DNA from: Pontibacter korlensis
Lineage (GTDB): Bacteria; Bacteroidota; Bacteroidia; Cytophagales; Hymenobacteraceae
Direction of reading: 5' to 3'
Assembly: GCF_000973725.1 (NCBI RefSeq)
Contig: NZ_CP009621.1
Coordinates: forward strand, 5,139,001 to 5,203,000
DNA length: 64,000 nucleotides
Shown here: one piece after another, positions 34,805 to 43,770 of the stretch
Position numbering within the stretch: the stretch's first letter is position 1
Layout of the letters: each line of letters opens with the position of its first letter
Made by a program: the position numbers and the translations under genes
Notes under the pieces: model-generated
What the model was told of the DNA's origin: nothing
What the model saw: the letters and a program-made list of their open reading frames with translations, nothing else
Databases searched by the model: none

Positions 34805-35617
34805 CTAGTGCTGGCTCTTCTCTTGAGTTTGTTCACCTAGGTATGTACCACAACCTTTAAAATTGATTCCTTTAGCTGTAACCCTTACTAAGTATGGGGA
34901 TACTTTCCCAGACATAGTATCCTCACAAGGTTGATGGACTATCTCAACTTTCAATTCACCAGCATCCGTAGTGGCGCTATAGGTTGTGACCTTTCCACTT
35001 TTAGCTTGCGTGGGCACAGCGGTCTCCATGGCTATACTTTCGGAAGGAAGGGTTTTAAAGAACATGCCCTTATCCAGATCAACCTCCAGAGACCATCCCG
35101 GCTCATTCCCAGTAGCAACAAAGTCTATTCCTAATCTCCGTTTTTCACTCCATAGCGCCGGATTGTCTTCTATCAGAGTTGTATCTCTTCTCAAAAGATA
35201 CATGGGAGCAAGCTCTGAGGTGACAGGCTTACCCTCCTGATCCAGCATGTTCAAGTTTCCTTCCGGGGTTAGGCTAAAACGGGAAGTGCCGCTGTTATTT
35301 GCGCTCCCTAACTCCACTTGACCTTCATTAATTCGCCAAGTGCCAGTGCGTGTAAAAGGCTGCACATCCCGGTCCTGGTAAACTAGTGTCTCTTCAAAGG
35401 TGTTGTTCGCGTTTAGGCTGAGGTTATAATTAATTCCCGGGCAGTCAGCGCATGGGATTACACCACGCCACGTACCTACAACAGCTGCAGGTTCAACAGT
35501 CTTAGCAACGCCTACATCTACAGGCTGAGTATATATATCAGAAACAGAACCTGTTGTACAAGCAGCCCCTGATAGCAGCACTGCCCCCACCCATAAAATA
35601 TTTACTGCTTTCTTCAT
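34805..35617 (-). CDS. NlpE-like lipoprotein fused to a YliI/COG3650-like domain
   Basis: A 270-residue lipoprotein: signal segment with lipobox-like LLSGAAC (C20). The N-terminal domain (about 45-145) has GTWRGVIPCADCPG with a CxxC pair (C56, C59), the hallmark of the copper-resistance/adhesion-sensing NlpE N-terminal domain. The C-terminal half (about 160-265) has ATGNEPGWSLEV and CEDTMSGKVSPYLVRV ... GCG, typical of the COG3650-type domain that often accompanies it. A role in envelope stress or metal sensing is suggested. It is not near a Cpx system here. Confidence 0.78.
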   Translation of the reverse strand: MKKAVNILWVGAVLLSGAACTTGSVSDIYTQPVDVGVAKTVEPAAVVGTWRGVIPCADCPGINYNLSLNANNTFEETLVYQDRDVQPFTRTGTWRINEGQVELGSANNSGTSRFSLTPEGNLNMLDQEGKPVTSELAPMYLLRRDTTLIEDNPALWSEKRRLGIDFVATGNEPGWSLEVDLDKGMFFKTLPSESIAMETAVPTQAKSGKVTTYSATTDAGELKVEIVHQPCEDTMSGKVSPYLVRVTAKGINFKGCGTYLGEQTQEKSQH

Positions 35618-35645
35618 TGTAATAGAGCTTACGCACTATGTTATG

Positions 35646-35712
35646 CGGCGTTGAAGAACGCCACTTTACTAAAACACAAGAGCCTCACTGACAACAGCAA
35701 GGCTCCTGCATA
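35646..35712. terminator. Hairpins after the M3 peptidase gene
   Basis: Two small dyads: GGCGTT-GAAG-AACGCC (35647-35662), and GAGCCT (35680-35685) with AGGCTC (35700-35705); on the minus strand the latter runs into TTGTGTTTTAG. They lie between the M3 peptidase stop and the NlpE-like start and probably terminate the former. Both are short. Confidence 0.45.
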
Positions 35713-35729
35713 AATGTTTGATTTAGTAT

Positions 35730-37463
35730 TTACAGACTAGCCATTTCTGATTTAACAAAATCCACGAGGCTCTTGATGTAATCTGTACTGAAATCAAATT
35801 TAATCCCTGCTGCTTCGTAAACTTCACCAATCGATACGGTGTAGCCCAGGCCAAGCGCACGCTTATAGGCAGCAAGTCCCTCGGCAGGATTCTCCTTGTA
35901 GTTCTTCCAAACCGCTATAGCTCCAAGTTGCGCCATGGCATACTCTATATAGTAAAATGGCACCTCATAAATATGAAGCTGCTTCTGCCACATAAATGGT
36001 TTGAATTTCTCCAGCCCTTCCCAATTAACTATTTTGTGGTTAAAAGTCTCAAAGATGGTAAGCCACTCCTGATGGCGCTGCTCCTGCGTCTGCTCTGGGT
36101 GCTCATAAATCCAGTGCTGAAATTTATCAACTGTCGCCACCCAAGGAAATGTCTCCAGCACACTTTCTAGGTGTGTTTTCTTGGCACGGCGCAGTTCATC
36201 TTCATCCACAAAGAAAGTGTCCCAATAGTCCATCGAGATCAGTTCCATCGACATTGAAGCAAGTTCGGCCACTTCTGAAGGTGGGTGTTTGAAGGAGTTT
36301 AACCACAGATCACGCGTCAGGAAAGAATGAACAGCATGGCCTCCTTCGTGAAGCATAGTAATAACATCACGCAAGCTAGAGGTAGCATTCATGAAGATGA
36401 AAGGCACTCCGATTTCGTCAAGCGGGTAGTTATAACCACCTGGGGCTTTCCCCTTTCTAGACTCCAGGTCCAGGTGCCCCATTTCGCGCATGGTTGCCAG
36501 GCAATCCCCAAGGTAAGTGTCTAACTTATAAAATACCTGTACTGTTTTCTCTAAAAGCTCTTCGCCAGACTTGAATGGCTCCAGTGGCTTTCTGCCCGAT
36601 GGATCAACATCCAGGTCCCAAGGTCGCAGTTGCTCTACATTCAACTTCTCTTTACGCTCCTCATCAACCTTTGTAAGAAGCGGTACAATGGTCTCCTCAA
36701 TTGAAGTATGGAAATCAAAACAATCCTGCGGTGTATAGTCGAAGCGGCCCATGGCTGCAAACATGTAATCGCGGAAGTTCTCGAAATCAGCATTGGTGGC
36801 AACCTTGTGGCGCAGCTTCAGCAACTCATCAAAAAGATTATCCAGTTTCTCACGGTCCTGATAACGGCGCTCTTGAACTGCACGCCAAGCTTCTTGGCGA
36901 ACAGCACGATCAGTGCGCTTCAGGCGATCGGCGGCGCGCTGCAGTGTCATCTCTTCCCCATCGAGCGTAACTGTCATGGCACCGGTAATGGCAGCATACT
37001 GCTGCTGCTTTGTACTGATATCGGTTTGAAGTGGAATATTCTCTTCCCGGAAAATTTCCAACGCACGCTCTACACCGCGCAGGTATATTTTATACTTTTC
37101 TTTGTCCAACCCATTCACGTATGGCGAGTGCATCAGCTTCAGATTCAACTCATGATCCAGCGGTGCAATGTTAGGTTCGATCTCTGAGATAAAGTATTGA
37201 AATGCCTTAGTGGTTTCCTCATTTTGTGTGTCGCAAGTCATGCGGATGTAGCGCCAGCCTAAGTCCTCTGAAAGTACGCTTTCGAGTTCACTGCGGTCTT
37301 GCATCCACTGCTCTAATTCCTCAACACTATTCAGCTCACGCGCCTTTAATTCCTCGAAGTATGGCTTTATGGTTTCCCAAGTTTCAACTTTGAAATATTC
37401 GGAAAGGTAGGTGCGAGGTCTGCGCTCAGGAATAGTTAAGTTAGTTGTTTGTTGTATTGTCAT
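35730..37463 (-). CDS. M3 family oligoendopeptidase
   Basis: A 577-residue cytosolic zinc metallopeptidase of the PepF/thimet type. The catalytic site HEGGHAVHSF (zinc ligands in HEGGH) is about residue 370, with the conserved downstream E (VAELASMSMELI). The N-terminal part is helical and charged, as in PepF. The open frame begins 30 codons earlier, but MTIQQTTNLT at 37463 is taken as the start because the extension is hydrophobic junk unlike family members. It degrades oligopeptides in the cytoplasm. Single-gene unit. Confidence 0.92.
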   Translation of the reverse strand: MTIQQTTNLTIPERRPRTYLSEYFKVETWETIKPYFEELKARELNSVEELEQWMQDRSELESVLSEDLGWRYIRMTCDTQNEETTKAFQYFISEIEPNIAPLDHELNLKLMHSPYVNGLDKEKYKIYLRGVERALEIFREENIPLQTDISTKQQQYAAITGAMTVTLDGEEMTLQRAADRLKRTDRAVRQEAWRAVQERRYQDREKLDNLFDELLKLRHKVATNADFENFRDYMFAAMGRFDYTPQDCFDFHTSIEETIVPLLTKVDEERKEKLNVEQLRPWDLDVDPSGRKPLEPFKSGEELLEKTVQVFYKLDTYLGDCLATMREMGHLDLESRKGKAPGGYNYPLDEIGVPFIFMNATSSLRDVITMLHEGGHAVHSFLTRDLWLNSFKHPPSEVAELASMSMELISMDYWDTFFVDEDELRRAKKTHLESVLETFPWVATVDKFQHWIYEHPEQTQEQRHQEWLTIFETFNHKIVNWEGLEKFKPFMWQKQLHIYEVPFYYIEYAMAQLGAIAVWKNYKENPAEGLAAYKRALGLGYTVSIGEVYEAAGIKFDFSTDYIKSLVDFVKSEMASL

Positions 37464-37519
37464 TATAGCAATATATATTTCGGAAGTACAATATAAGCAC
37501 TTCTTATGAAAGTACAAAA

Positions 37520-37562
37520 AAAAGAGCAGTACCATCAGAAAATCCTTTGGCACTGCTCTTTT
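37520..37562 (-). terminator. Terminator of the flavin/2Fe-2S reductase gene
   Basis: AAAGAGCAGT (37521-37530) pairs with ACTGCTCTTT (37552-37561), and the minus strand continues into a T-run (TTTTTTTTGTACTTTC). It lies just after the reductase stop at 37579. Confidence 0.75.
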
Positions 37563-37578
37563 ATACGATTGTTTAGGG

Positions 37579-38664
37579 TTATCCGATTTCTATCATAACG
37601 TTAGCAGAAAGAGGATGACTCACACAGTTCAACACGTAACCTTCTTCCATTTCTGCATCAGAAAGCCCCTCACGTTCATCCAGATGTACTTTGCCACTCA
37701 AGCATTTACCACGGCAAGCGGTACAAAGACCAGCTTGGCAGGAATAAGGCAGGTCAATATTCTGGTCTAGTGCTGCTTCCAGTATAGTCTGGTCTGGTTC
37801 TACAACAAAGCTGTACTCTGAGCCTTCATATATAACGGTGACTGTTTGGGTGGTAATTTCCTCATCTTCGTCTGAAGACACCACCGCACCGTGCTGTGCC
37901 TCCTCCTGCTTATCCTGTAGCTTATTGCTCACGAAACTTTCGCGGAAGATGCAATCTGCCGGTACGTGTAGCACATCCAGTGCATGGCGCACCTCTTCCA
38001 TCATTCCTTCCGGGCCACACATAAAGTATACAGCATTGGAAATCTTAGCCAGTTGCAGGCGCTCCAGAATCTTGATGATCATACTCTGGTTCATGCGCCC
38101 ACGGTGGTCGCAATCATGCTTCGGCTGACTGTAAATGTACTCTACATGCAGGCGGTCTGCATATTGTTGCTCCAGTTCCTGGAGCTTATCTTTAAAAATA
38201 ACGGAGTCTTCATCACGGTTGCCGTAAAGCAGGGTTACTTTGCTGTTTGGCTCCTCCGTCAGTACTGCTTTCAGGATTGACATGAGGGGCGTGATGCCAC
38301 TACCCGCTCCAAAAAGCAAAACATTCCGTTGGTTTTGTGGGGCGCAGGTCAGGCAGAAGTTGCCTAGAGGCTCCATCACTTTTACCTCCTGGCCTACCTC
38401 CAGAGTATTTAAAAGATAATTCGATACTAAACCTCCTTCTACACGCTTAACGGTTACCGACAGACGAGGCGCCTCCTGTGTTGTGCTGCTTAAAGAGTAC
38501 GAACGGCGTACTTCCTTACCTTCAATGGACAAGATCAGCGTCAGAAACTGACCTGGCTTGTAGTTTATCGTTTGTTTATCTGGGTGCTCAAAATGTATGG
38601 TGGCAGCATCTGCCGTTTCGCGGGTGATTTCTATAACCTTTAGGTTAAAGTAAGGGCTACTCAT
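37579..38664 (-). CDS. Ferredoxin-NADP reductase-like protein with C-terminal 2Fe-2S domain (PaaE-like)
   Basis: A 361-residue three-domain electron-transfer protein. An FAD-binding beta barrel comes first (RRSYSLSS at about residue 53), then an NAD(P)-binding domain (FGAGSGITPLMSIL, about 117-130, and YFMCGPEGMMEEV), then a C-terminal plant-type [2Fe-2S] ferredoxin with ligands in SCQAGLCTACRGKC and LNC. The same architecture is in phenylacetyl-CoA epoxidase reductase PaaE and related oxygenase reductases. No paa genes are nearby, so it may serve another membrane or soluble oxygenase, possibly the carotenoid enzymes; that is speculation. Confidence 0.87.
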   Translation of the reverse strand: MSSPYFNLKVIEITRETADAATIHFEHPDKQTINYKPGQFLTLILSIEGKEVRRSYSLSSTTQEAPRLSVTVKRVEGGLVSNYLLNTLEVGQEVKVMEPLGNFCLTCAPQNQRNVLLFGAGSGITPLMSILKAVLTEEPNSKVTLLYGNRDEDSVIFKDKLQELEQQYADRLHVEYIYSQPKHDCDHRGRMNQSMIIKILERLQLAKISNAVYFMCGPEGMMEEVRHALDVLHVPADCIFRESFVSNKLQDKQEEAQHGAVVSSDEDEEITTQTVTVIYEGSEYSFVVEPDQTILEAALDQNIDLPYSCQAGLCTACRGKCLSGKVHLDEREGLSDAEMEEGYVLNCVSHPLSANVMIEIG

Positions 38665-38929
38665 GGTTTATAGTTTTACTCTAGTTCGTCTTGGTCTAAA
38701 ACTGGTTTGAAGGCTGAAAGTTACGATAATCCCTCCTGTTCTTAGAAAGTATCGTATAAATTTTGGAACTACTCCTGAGGGTGCACAATAAAATAATTAG
38801 AATATTAGTTGTAAAATATATTAAAAAAAAGCTGCAACTTTACCGAACGCTGCAACGGCTACCGCAACTATTCACCCGGCAGCCCCTGCTTCCGTATTGA
38901 ACGCTATCTTTCTTTAACATGAAAACAAC

Positions 38930-39499
38930 ATGCTGTACAAACTGACTCTAAAGAACTGTGAAAAAACTGTAGTTGTAGATGACGCTACCTATGATTACAT
39001 CCAAAGCAATGCGTATCTACAACAAATTGAGTTCCTAAAGCACCTCCGCATTCACTCTAACGGCTACGCCTTCTTTCAGAAAAACTGGCCTCTTAAAAAC
39101 GGTAAGTACCGTAACGAGACCATCTACCTGCACAAGATGATAGGTGAGCAGCTGATGGAAAAGCCTGAGAGTGATATGAAGCTTTATGTGCACTTTAAAA
39201 ACGGGAACAAACTCGACTGCCGACGCGAAAATCTGGAATGGGCTCCGCTATGCAAGATTGTTCGCAACACGACTAAAACCGAGAATAAACTTGGTGTAAG
39301 AGGGGTACATAAAGAAGCCCAGAAGTATCGCGCGATTATTCACCACAACAAGCAGCGCATTAACCTTGGCACCTTTGAGACTTTGCAGGAGGCTGCCCTG
39401 GCCTACAGCAAAAAGTCTGAGGAGCTTTTTGGCAAAACCAAGAGCCTAAAGACCTTTACCAAGGTACTTGAGGAAGAAGAGGCTGCACCTTTAAACTAA
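38930..39499 (+). CDS. HNH-like plus AP2-domain protein
   Basis: A 189-residue protein. About residues 60-105 resemble an HNH homing-endonuclease fold (YLHKM with H68; VHFKNGNKLDCRRENLEW with H88 and N101). About 122-168 form an AP2/ERF-like DNA-binding domain (GVRGVHKEAQKYRAIIHH ... LGTFETLQEAALAYSKKSEELFG). Such HNH-AP2 proteins are usually phage or mobile, but no other mobile gene is next to it and codon use looks native. It may be a domesticated nuclease or DNA-binding protein. A weak TATCTTTC box is at 38905-38912. Confidence 0.72.
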   Translation: MLYKLTLKNCEKTVVVDDATYDYIQSNAYLQQIEFLKHLRIHSNGYAFFQKNWPLKNGKYRNETIYLHKMIGEQLMEKPESDMKLYVHFKNGNKLDCRRENLEWAPLCKIVRNTTKTENKLGVRGVHKEAQKYRAIIHHNKQRINLGTFETLQEAALAYSKKSEELFGKTKSLKTFTKVLEEEEAAPLN

Positions 39500-39550
39500 T
39501 TTCTCCTTAACTTGCACCGTGGGCGCATAAATCGCGCTTACTGTGCACTT

Positions 39551-40267
39551 ATGGAAAACACCCTAGACCTTAGCTCTCTGCTAAGCAGGCATCGCCATAC
39601 CTTTGCTCCAGTGCTGGACACTGACCTGAACGCCGATTGCGTCTGCACTTTGGACTTTACAGCCTCCTGCGTACAACTACAAGATGTTGACCTGCAGGAT
39701 ACGGATGCTTTCAACCAGGCTGTGCTCCAAATGATGCAAGAGCAAAGAGCAACCGTTGGTGTTGGTGGGTACCTGGAAGACCGTTTTATCTACCGCCGCA
39801 GCCGACACTTTGATGTAGCAACAGAAAGTCGCAACCTGCACCTGGGCGTAGACGTGTGGCTCCCTGCGGGCACAGCAGTGTTTACGCCACTAGATGCTAT
39901 TGTGCATAGCTTTCAGGACAATGATAACTTTGGCGACTACGGCCCTACTATCATCCTACAGCATGAGCTGGAAGGAGTAACATTTTACACCTTATATGGC
40001 CACCTTAGCCGCACCTCCCTGAAGGGCCTGCACGACGGTAAGCGTTTTGCCAAAGGCGAGAAAATAGCAGAAGTAGGTCCCTACCCTGAAAACGGCCACT
40101 GGCCTCCGCACCTTCATTTCCAGATAATTGCGGATATGAGTGGTAAGTACGGAGACTTTCCAGGCGTAGCCACAACTTCAGAGCGCGCCAAGTACGAGCA
40201 GCTTTGCCCGGACCCGAACCTTATTCTGCAGTGCCGCCACCTGCCTGATACTTTCAAGACCGCATAG
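39551..40267 (+). CDS. M23 family metallopeptidase
   Basis: A 238-residue LytM-type peptidase. The zinc site is readable as NLHLGVDVW (H and D ligands), LYGHLS and the terminal HLHFQI within GHWPPHLHFQ. The start at 39551 (MENTLDLSSLL) is preferred over 39512, whose extra residues look non-coding. No signal peptide is visible, so a cytosolic location or an alternative export route must be considered; some Bacteroidota members of this family act on other substrates. It ends at a terminator and is followed by an MscS channel gene. Confidence 0.83.
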   Translation: MENTLDLSSLLSRHRHTFAPVLDTDLNADCVCTLDFTASCVQLQDVDLQDTDAFNQAVLQMMQEQRATVGVGGYLEDRFIYRRSRHFDVATESRNLHLGVDVWLPAGTAVFTPLDAIVHSFQDNDNFGDYGPTIILQHELEGVTFYTLYGHLSRTSLKGLHDGKRFAKGEKIAEVGPYPENGHWPPHLHFQIIADMSGKYGDFPGVATTSERAKYEQLCPDPNLILQCRHLPDTFKTA

Positions 40268-40289
40268 TTTTTAGCATACATTTCATTGG

Positions 40290-40320
40290 TGCCACCAGTT
40301 ACTGGTGGCATTTATTTTTA
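40290..40320 (+). terminator. Terminator after the M23 peptidase gene
   Basis: GCCACCAG (40291-40298) pairs with CTGGTGGC (40302-40309) around TTA, followed by ATTTATTTTTA. It covers the more upstream possible start (40305) of the next open frame, which argues for the start at 40341. Confidence 0.8.
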
Positions 40321-40340
40321 ACCTTAACCCATATTTGTTC

Positions 40341-41165
40341 ATGATGCTGGATATAGATTCTATCCGCGAAATGGTAATAAACTTTGCCGTGCTTTATGGT
40401 TTAAAGCTATTAGTAGCCATTATTATTCTGGTAGTTGGGACCTGGATCATCAAACGCTTAACCCGAATCATTCACAACCTGATGGTTCGTAAGGGTATTG
40501 ATGAATCGCTTCGTCCGTTTTTGGGCAGCATATTAAATATAACCCTATGGGTACTGCTGCTTGTGTTGGTGATTGCGCAGCTTGGCGTAGAGATGACTTC
40601 GTTTATAGCTGTATTGGGCTCTGCCGGTTTAGCCATCGGCTTGGCACTGCAGGGCAGCCTGTCAAACTTTGCTGGTGGGGTACTTATACTTACCATCAAG
40701 CCTTTTAGAGTTGGCGACTACATTGAGGCACAGGGACAAGGTGGTACAGTGCACCTGATCAATATCTTTAACACTGTACTTAAAACTGCCGATAATAAAA
40801 CCATCTACCTTCCTAATGGCCCACTTGCTTCAACAGTTGTAGTTAACTATTCCGTAGAATCAACACGCCGCGTGGAGCTTCTTTTCACTGTTTCTGTAAA
40901 TAACGACATAGGTAAAGTACGTCAACTTATTCAGGAGCTTATCAACAAGGATGAGCGTGTACTGCAGGAGCCTGCTCCGGCCATTGTAGTTACTAACTTT
41001 GCTGAGCATGCCATTACCATCAGCACGCGTATCTGGTGTAATCGCCCTGATTATTGGGCCTTGCTCTGGGACATGAACGAACGTGCCAAGGCCGCATTTG
41101 AGCAAAATGGTATTGCCTTGCCAGTTCCTAAACGAGAAGTGCTGTCGCAACCGAGCAGCAAATAG
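40341..41165 (+). CDS. Small-conductance mechanosensitive channel (MscS family)
   Basis: A 274-residue inner-membrane channel protecting against osmotic downshock. It has three N-terminal transmembrane helices. The pore-lining third helix shows the Gly/Ala-rich pattern AVLGSAGLAIGLALQGSLSNFAGG, the MscS signature. The soluble beta domain (GTVHLINIFNTVLKT, YLPNGPLASTVVVNYS) and a C-terminal alpha/beta domain follow. The start 40341 (MMLDID) is chosen because the earlier Met lies inside a terminator hairpin. It ends at an unusually long perfect dyad. Confidence 0.92.
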   Translation: MMLDIDSIREMVINFAVLYGLKLLVAIIILVVGTWIIKRLTRIIHNLMVRKGIDESLRPFLGSILNITLWVLLLVLVIAQLGVEMTSFIAVLGSAGLAIGLALQGSLSNFAGGVLILTIKPFRVGDYIEAQGQGGTVHLINIFNTVLKTADNKTIYLPNGPLASTVVVNYSVESTRRVELLFTVSVNNDIGKVRQLIQELINKDERVLQEPAPAIVVTNFAEHAITISTRIWCNRPDYWALLWDMNERAKAAFEQNGIALPVPKREVLSQPSSK

Positions 41166-41174
41166 TTTACTTAC

Positions 41175-41233
41175 ATATCTATCAAACAAAAAGCCCTTGC
41201 TACCATAGCAAGGGCTTTTTGTTTGATAGATAT
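41175..41233. terminator. 28-bp perfect-stem bidirectional terminator
   Basis: Arms 41175-41202 and 41206-41233 are perfect reverse complements (28 bp) around the 3-nt loop CCA. The core AAAAAGCCCTTGC/GCAAGGGCTTTTT gives a hairpin plus T-run on either strand, between the convergent MscS and LolE-like genes. Confidence 0.9.
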
Positions 41234-41264
41234 ACTGCAGAAGGCTCTTTCTTGGACCTTAGTT

Positions 41265-42473
41265 CTAATCAAACTTAATGGCTTTAACCGGCTTTATGCG
41301 TGCAATCATGGCGGCTGGTATAAGTATAGCTAGCATCGTCAAAACAAGTGTCAGCACGTTCAGCAGCAGCACCATGCCAAAGTTCCAGCTGATAGGTACC
41401 CTGTCCATATAATAGTTCTCTGGGTCCAGCGGAATCAGCTCGAAATAATACTGAACAGCACAGAAGCCAAGCCCAGTAATATTACCCCAAAGCATTCCCT
41501 TCAAAGTCAGCTTTAACCCTCGGAAGTAGAATACTTGTCGTATTTGCGCATCGGTGGCACCCACGGCCTTCAAAACACCAATCATGTTTATCCGCTCAAT
41601 GATCATAATAAACACCGTGGAAACCATGTTAAAGGTCGCCACAAAAATGATCAGCACCAGAAAGATCACAACGTTTTTCTGCAGCAGTTTTAGCCAGTCA
41701 AAGAGTTGGGCATGGCGATCCGTAATTTTCTCTAGCTGCAGATCGTAGTTCATATGCTCAAAAACAAGCTCAGCTGCCTGGTCTATCTGCTCAAAGTCTT
41801 GCAGCACAACTTCTACCCCACCCACCAGAGTATCCGGCCAATTATTTAGCTCCCGAATCAATTTTATGTCTCCGATAACAAAGACCTCGTCAAACTCTTC
41901 CAAGCCGGTATTATAAATACCACTTACTCTTAGTTTCCTGGCACGGGGTGGGTTCTGGATAAAATAAAAGATAGCTTCGTCTCCCACATTCAGCCGGAGC
42001 TTACTGGCTATACTTTGGCTCAGCAGCACATCCTTTGAAGACACTGTATCATTGAAAGCGATAAGCTCGCCTCCCCCCAGGTTCTGCTGCATAGCGCTGA
42101 GGTCGTAGTTCTCCCCTACCCCCTTCATCACCACACCCAGCACTTCGTCTTCAGTTTTAATAATGGCTGTTTTGCGGGCAAAGGCCTGTATTTTTTTTAT
42201 ACCCGGTATAGAATCCGTAACGCCTATGTTCTGACTGATAGGAGCCCCCTCATAGGAGTTATTCGTGTCATACTTGCTGATTTGAAGGTGTGCACCAAAG
42301 CTGAAAATCTTTTCGCGTATCTCATTACGGAATCCCTCCAGTATGGCAAAAGACACAATCATGATAGCAATACCTGCGGCTATGCTTATAATTGCTATTT
42401 TTGTAACCGACTGCGTAAAAGAGCCGGTCTGCACTTCTGATATTTTATCGGATATGTATTTGGAGATATTCAC
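41265..42473 (-). CDS. FtsX/LolE-like ABC transporter permease
   Basis: A 402-residue membrane protein with the FtsX-like permease plan: an N-terminal helix (ITKIAIISIAAGIAIMIVSFAILEGF, about 24-48), a large periplasmic MacB-like domain (about 50-265), and three C-terminal helices with NMVSTVFIMIIERINMIGVLKAVGAT between them. LolC/E proteins extract lipoproteins for outer-membrane delivery; the ATPase partner is not adjacent. It is divergent from a lipoprotein gene. Assignment within the family (LolE versus MacB) is uncertain. Confidence 0.85.
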   Translation of the reverse strand: MNISKYISDKISEVQTGSFTQSVTKIAIISIAAGIAIMIVSFAILEGFRNEIREKIFSFGAHLQISKYDTNNSYEGAPISQNIGVTDSIPGIKKIQAFARKTAIIKTEDEVLGVVMKGVGENYDLSAMQQNLGGGELIAFNDTVSSKDVLLSQSIASKLRLNVGDEAIFYFIQNPPRARKLRVSGIYNTGLEEFDEVFVIGDIKLIRELNNWPDTLVGGVEVVLQDFEQIDQAAELVFEHMNYDLQLEKITDRHAQLFDWLKLLQKNVVIFLVLIIFVATFNMVSTVFIMIIERINMIGVLKAVGATDAQIRQVFYFRGLKLTLKGMLWGNITGLGFCAVQYYFELIPLDPENYYMDRVPISWNFGMVLLLNVLTLVLTMLAILIPAAMIARIKPVKAIKFD

Positions 42474-42541
42474 TCGCCTTTGGTCACATTTTAACAGCCT
42501 TAAAGATAGGTATGAATTTTGACTTCTACCTTAGAAAAACA

Positions 42542-43768
42542 ATGACACACCATTTCCTGCTTCTCTCAACTTCGCTGCTTCTCTCGCTTGGCAGCTGCAA
42601 CTCGAAACAAGTTCCTGCCTCTGTACCTGTACAGCCTCAGGCTGCAGCAACAGAGACCTCTGTGCCAGAGGCAAAGCCTCTTAAAACTGGAGCCGAGCAA
42701 TTAGAATTATACTTACCTAAGCTACAGGGTAAGCGTGTAGGTTTGATTGTAAACCAGACATCAACCATAGGGCAAACACACCTGGTAGACACGCTGCTTA
42801 GCCGTGGCGTAGAGATCAAAACCATCTTTGCACCAGAACATGGTTTCCGTGGCGAGGCTGACGCTGGCGCTCACATCAAAGACGGCAATGACCCTAAAAC
42901 CGGTTTACCAATTATCTCGCTCTACGGCAAAAACAAAAAACCGCTGCCTGAGCAGGTAAAAGACCTTGATGTGCTGCTATTCGATATACAGGATGTGGGC
43001 ACACGTTTCTATACTTACATCAGCACCATGCATTATGCGATGGAGGCTGCCGCTGAGAACAGAAAAGAGGTAGTGGTGCTGGATCGCCCCAACCCCAATG
43101 GCCATTATGTAGACGGTCCGGTGCTGGAGCAGGATCAGGTTTCTTTTGTGGGAATGCACCCTATTCCGATTGTGCATGGTTTAACTGTAGGCGAGCTGGC
43201 AAAGATGATCAACGGTGAAAAGTGGCTGGAAGGAAAGCACCAGGCAAACCTGACCGTCATTCCTATGGCTAACTATAACCACAACATGGCCTATGAATTG
43301 CCGGTAAGGCCTTCACCTAACCTGCCAAATGCCCAGTCAATTGCATTGTACCCATCTCTCTGCCTGTTTGAAGGAACCAATGTAAGTGTAGGTCGTGGTA
43401 CACCAACACCATTTCAGATAATTGGTAGCCCATACTACCAAATCAAAGAGTTCAGCTTTACGCCTGTTAGCACACCAGGTGCTACTGATCCTCCTCATAA
43501 GGGTGTTACCTGCTATGGCATGGATCTAACTGATCCAGCCGATGCACAACCGTTTACACTGAGCTTCCTGCTGGAGATGTATAAGAATTCAACTCAGAAA
43601 GATAAATTCTTCAATAACTTCTTTGAGAGGTTGGCAGGCACGACTAAACTGCGTGAGCAGATAAAAGCTGGTAAAACCGAGGTAGAAATCAGAGCCTCAT
43701 GGGAGCCCGCTCTATCGAACTACAAAACCTTGCGTAAGCAGTACCTGCTTTACCCAGACTTTAGCTAA
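42542..43768 (+). CDS. NamZ-like exo-beta-N-acetylmuramidase (DUF1343) lipoprotein
   Basis: A 408-residue protein with a lipoprotein signal (LSLGSC near residue 18) and a single DUF1343 domain: GLIVNQTSTIG, FAPEHGFRGEADAGAHI, SLYGKNKKPLPEQ, DIQDVGTRFYTYISTM and LDRPNPN are all family motifs. Members called NamZ release N-acetylmuramic acid from glycan ends, so a role in peptidoglycan turnover or recycling is likely. The start 42542 (MTHHFLLLS) gives a proper signal peptide. fmt begins 2 bp after its stop. Confidence 0.88.
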   Translation: MTHHFLLLSTSLLLSLGSCNSKQVPASVPVQPQAAATETSVPEAKPLKTGAEQLELYLPKLQGKRVGLIVNQTSTIGQTHLVDTLLSRGVEIKTIFAPEHGFRGEADAGAHIKDGNDPKTGLPIISLYGKNKKPLPEQVKDLDVLLFDIQDVGTRFYTYISTMHYAMEAAAENRKEVVVLDRPNPNGHYVDGPVLEQDQVSFVGMHPIPIVHGLTVGELAKMINGEKWLEGKHQANLTVIPMANYNHNMAYELPVRPSPNLPNAQSIALYPSLCLFEGTNVSVGRGTPTPFQIIGSPYYQIKEFSFTPVSTPGATDPPHKGVTCYGMDLTDPADAQPFTLSFLLEMYKNSTQKDKFFNNFFERLAGTTKLREQIKAGKTEVEIRASWEPALSNYKTLRKQYLLYPDFS

Positions 43769-43770
43769 AC

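Noticed and set aside
38930..39499. A prophage or homing intron around the HNH-AP2 gene
   Set aside because: No phage, integrase or intron features flank it; neighbours are ordinary chromosomal genes with similar composition.
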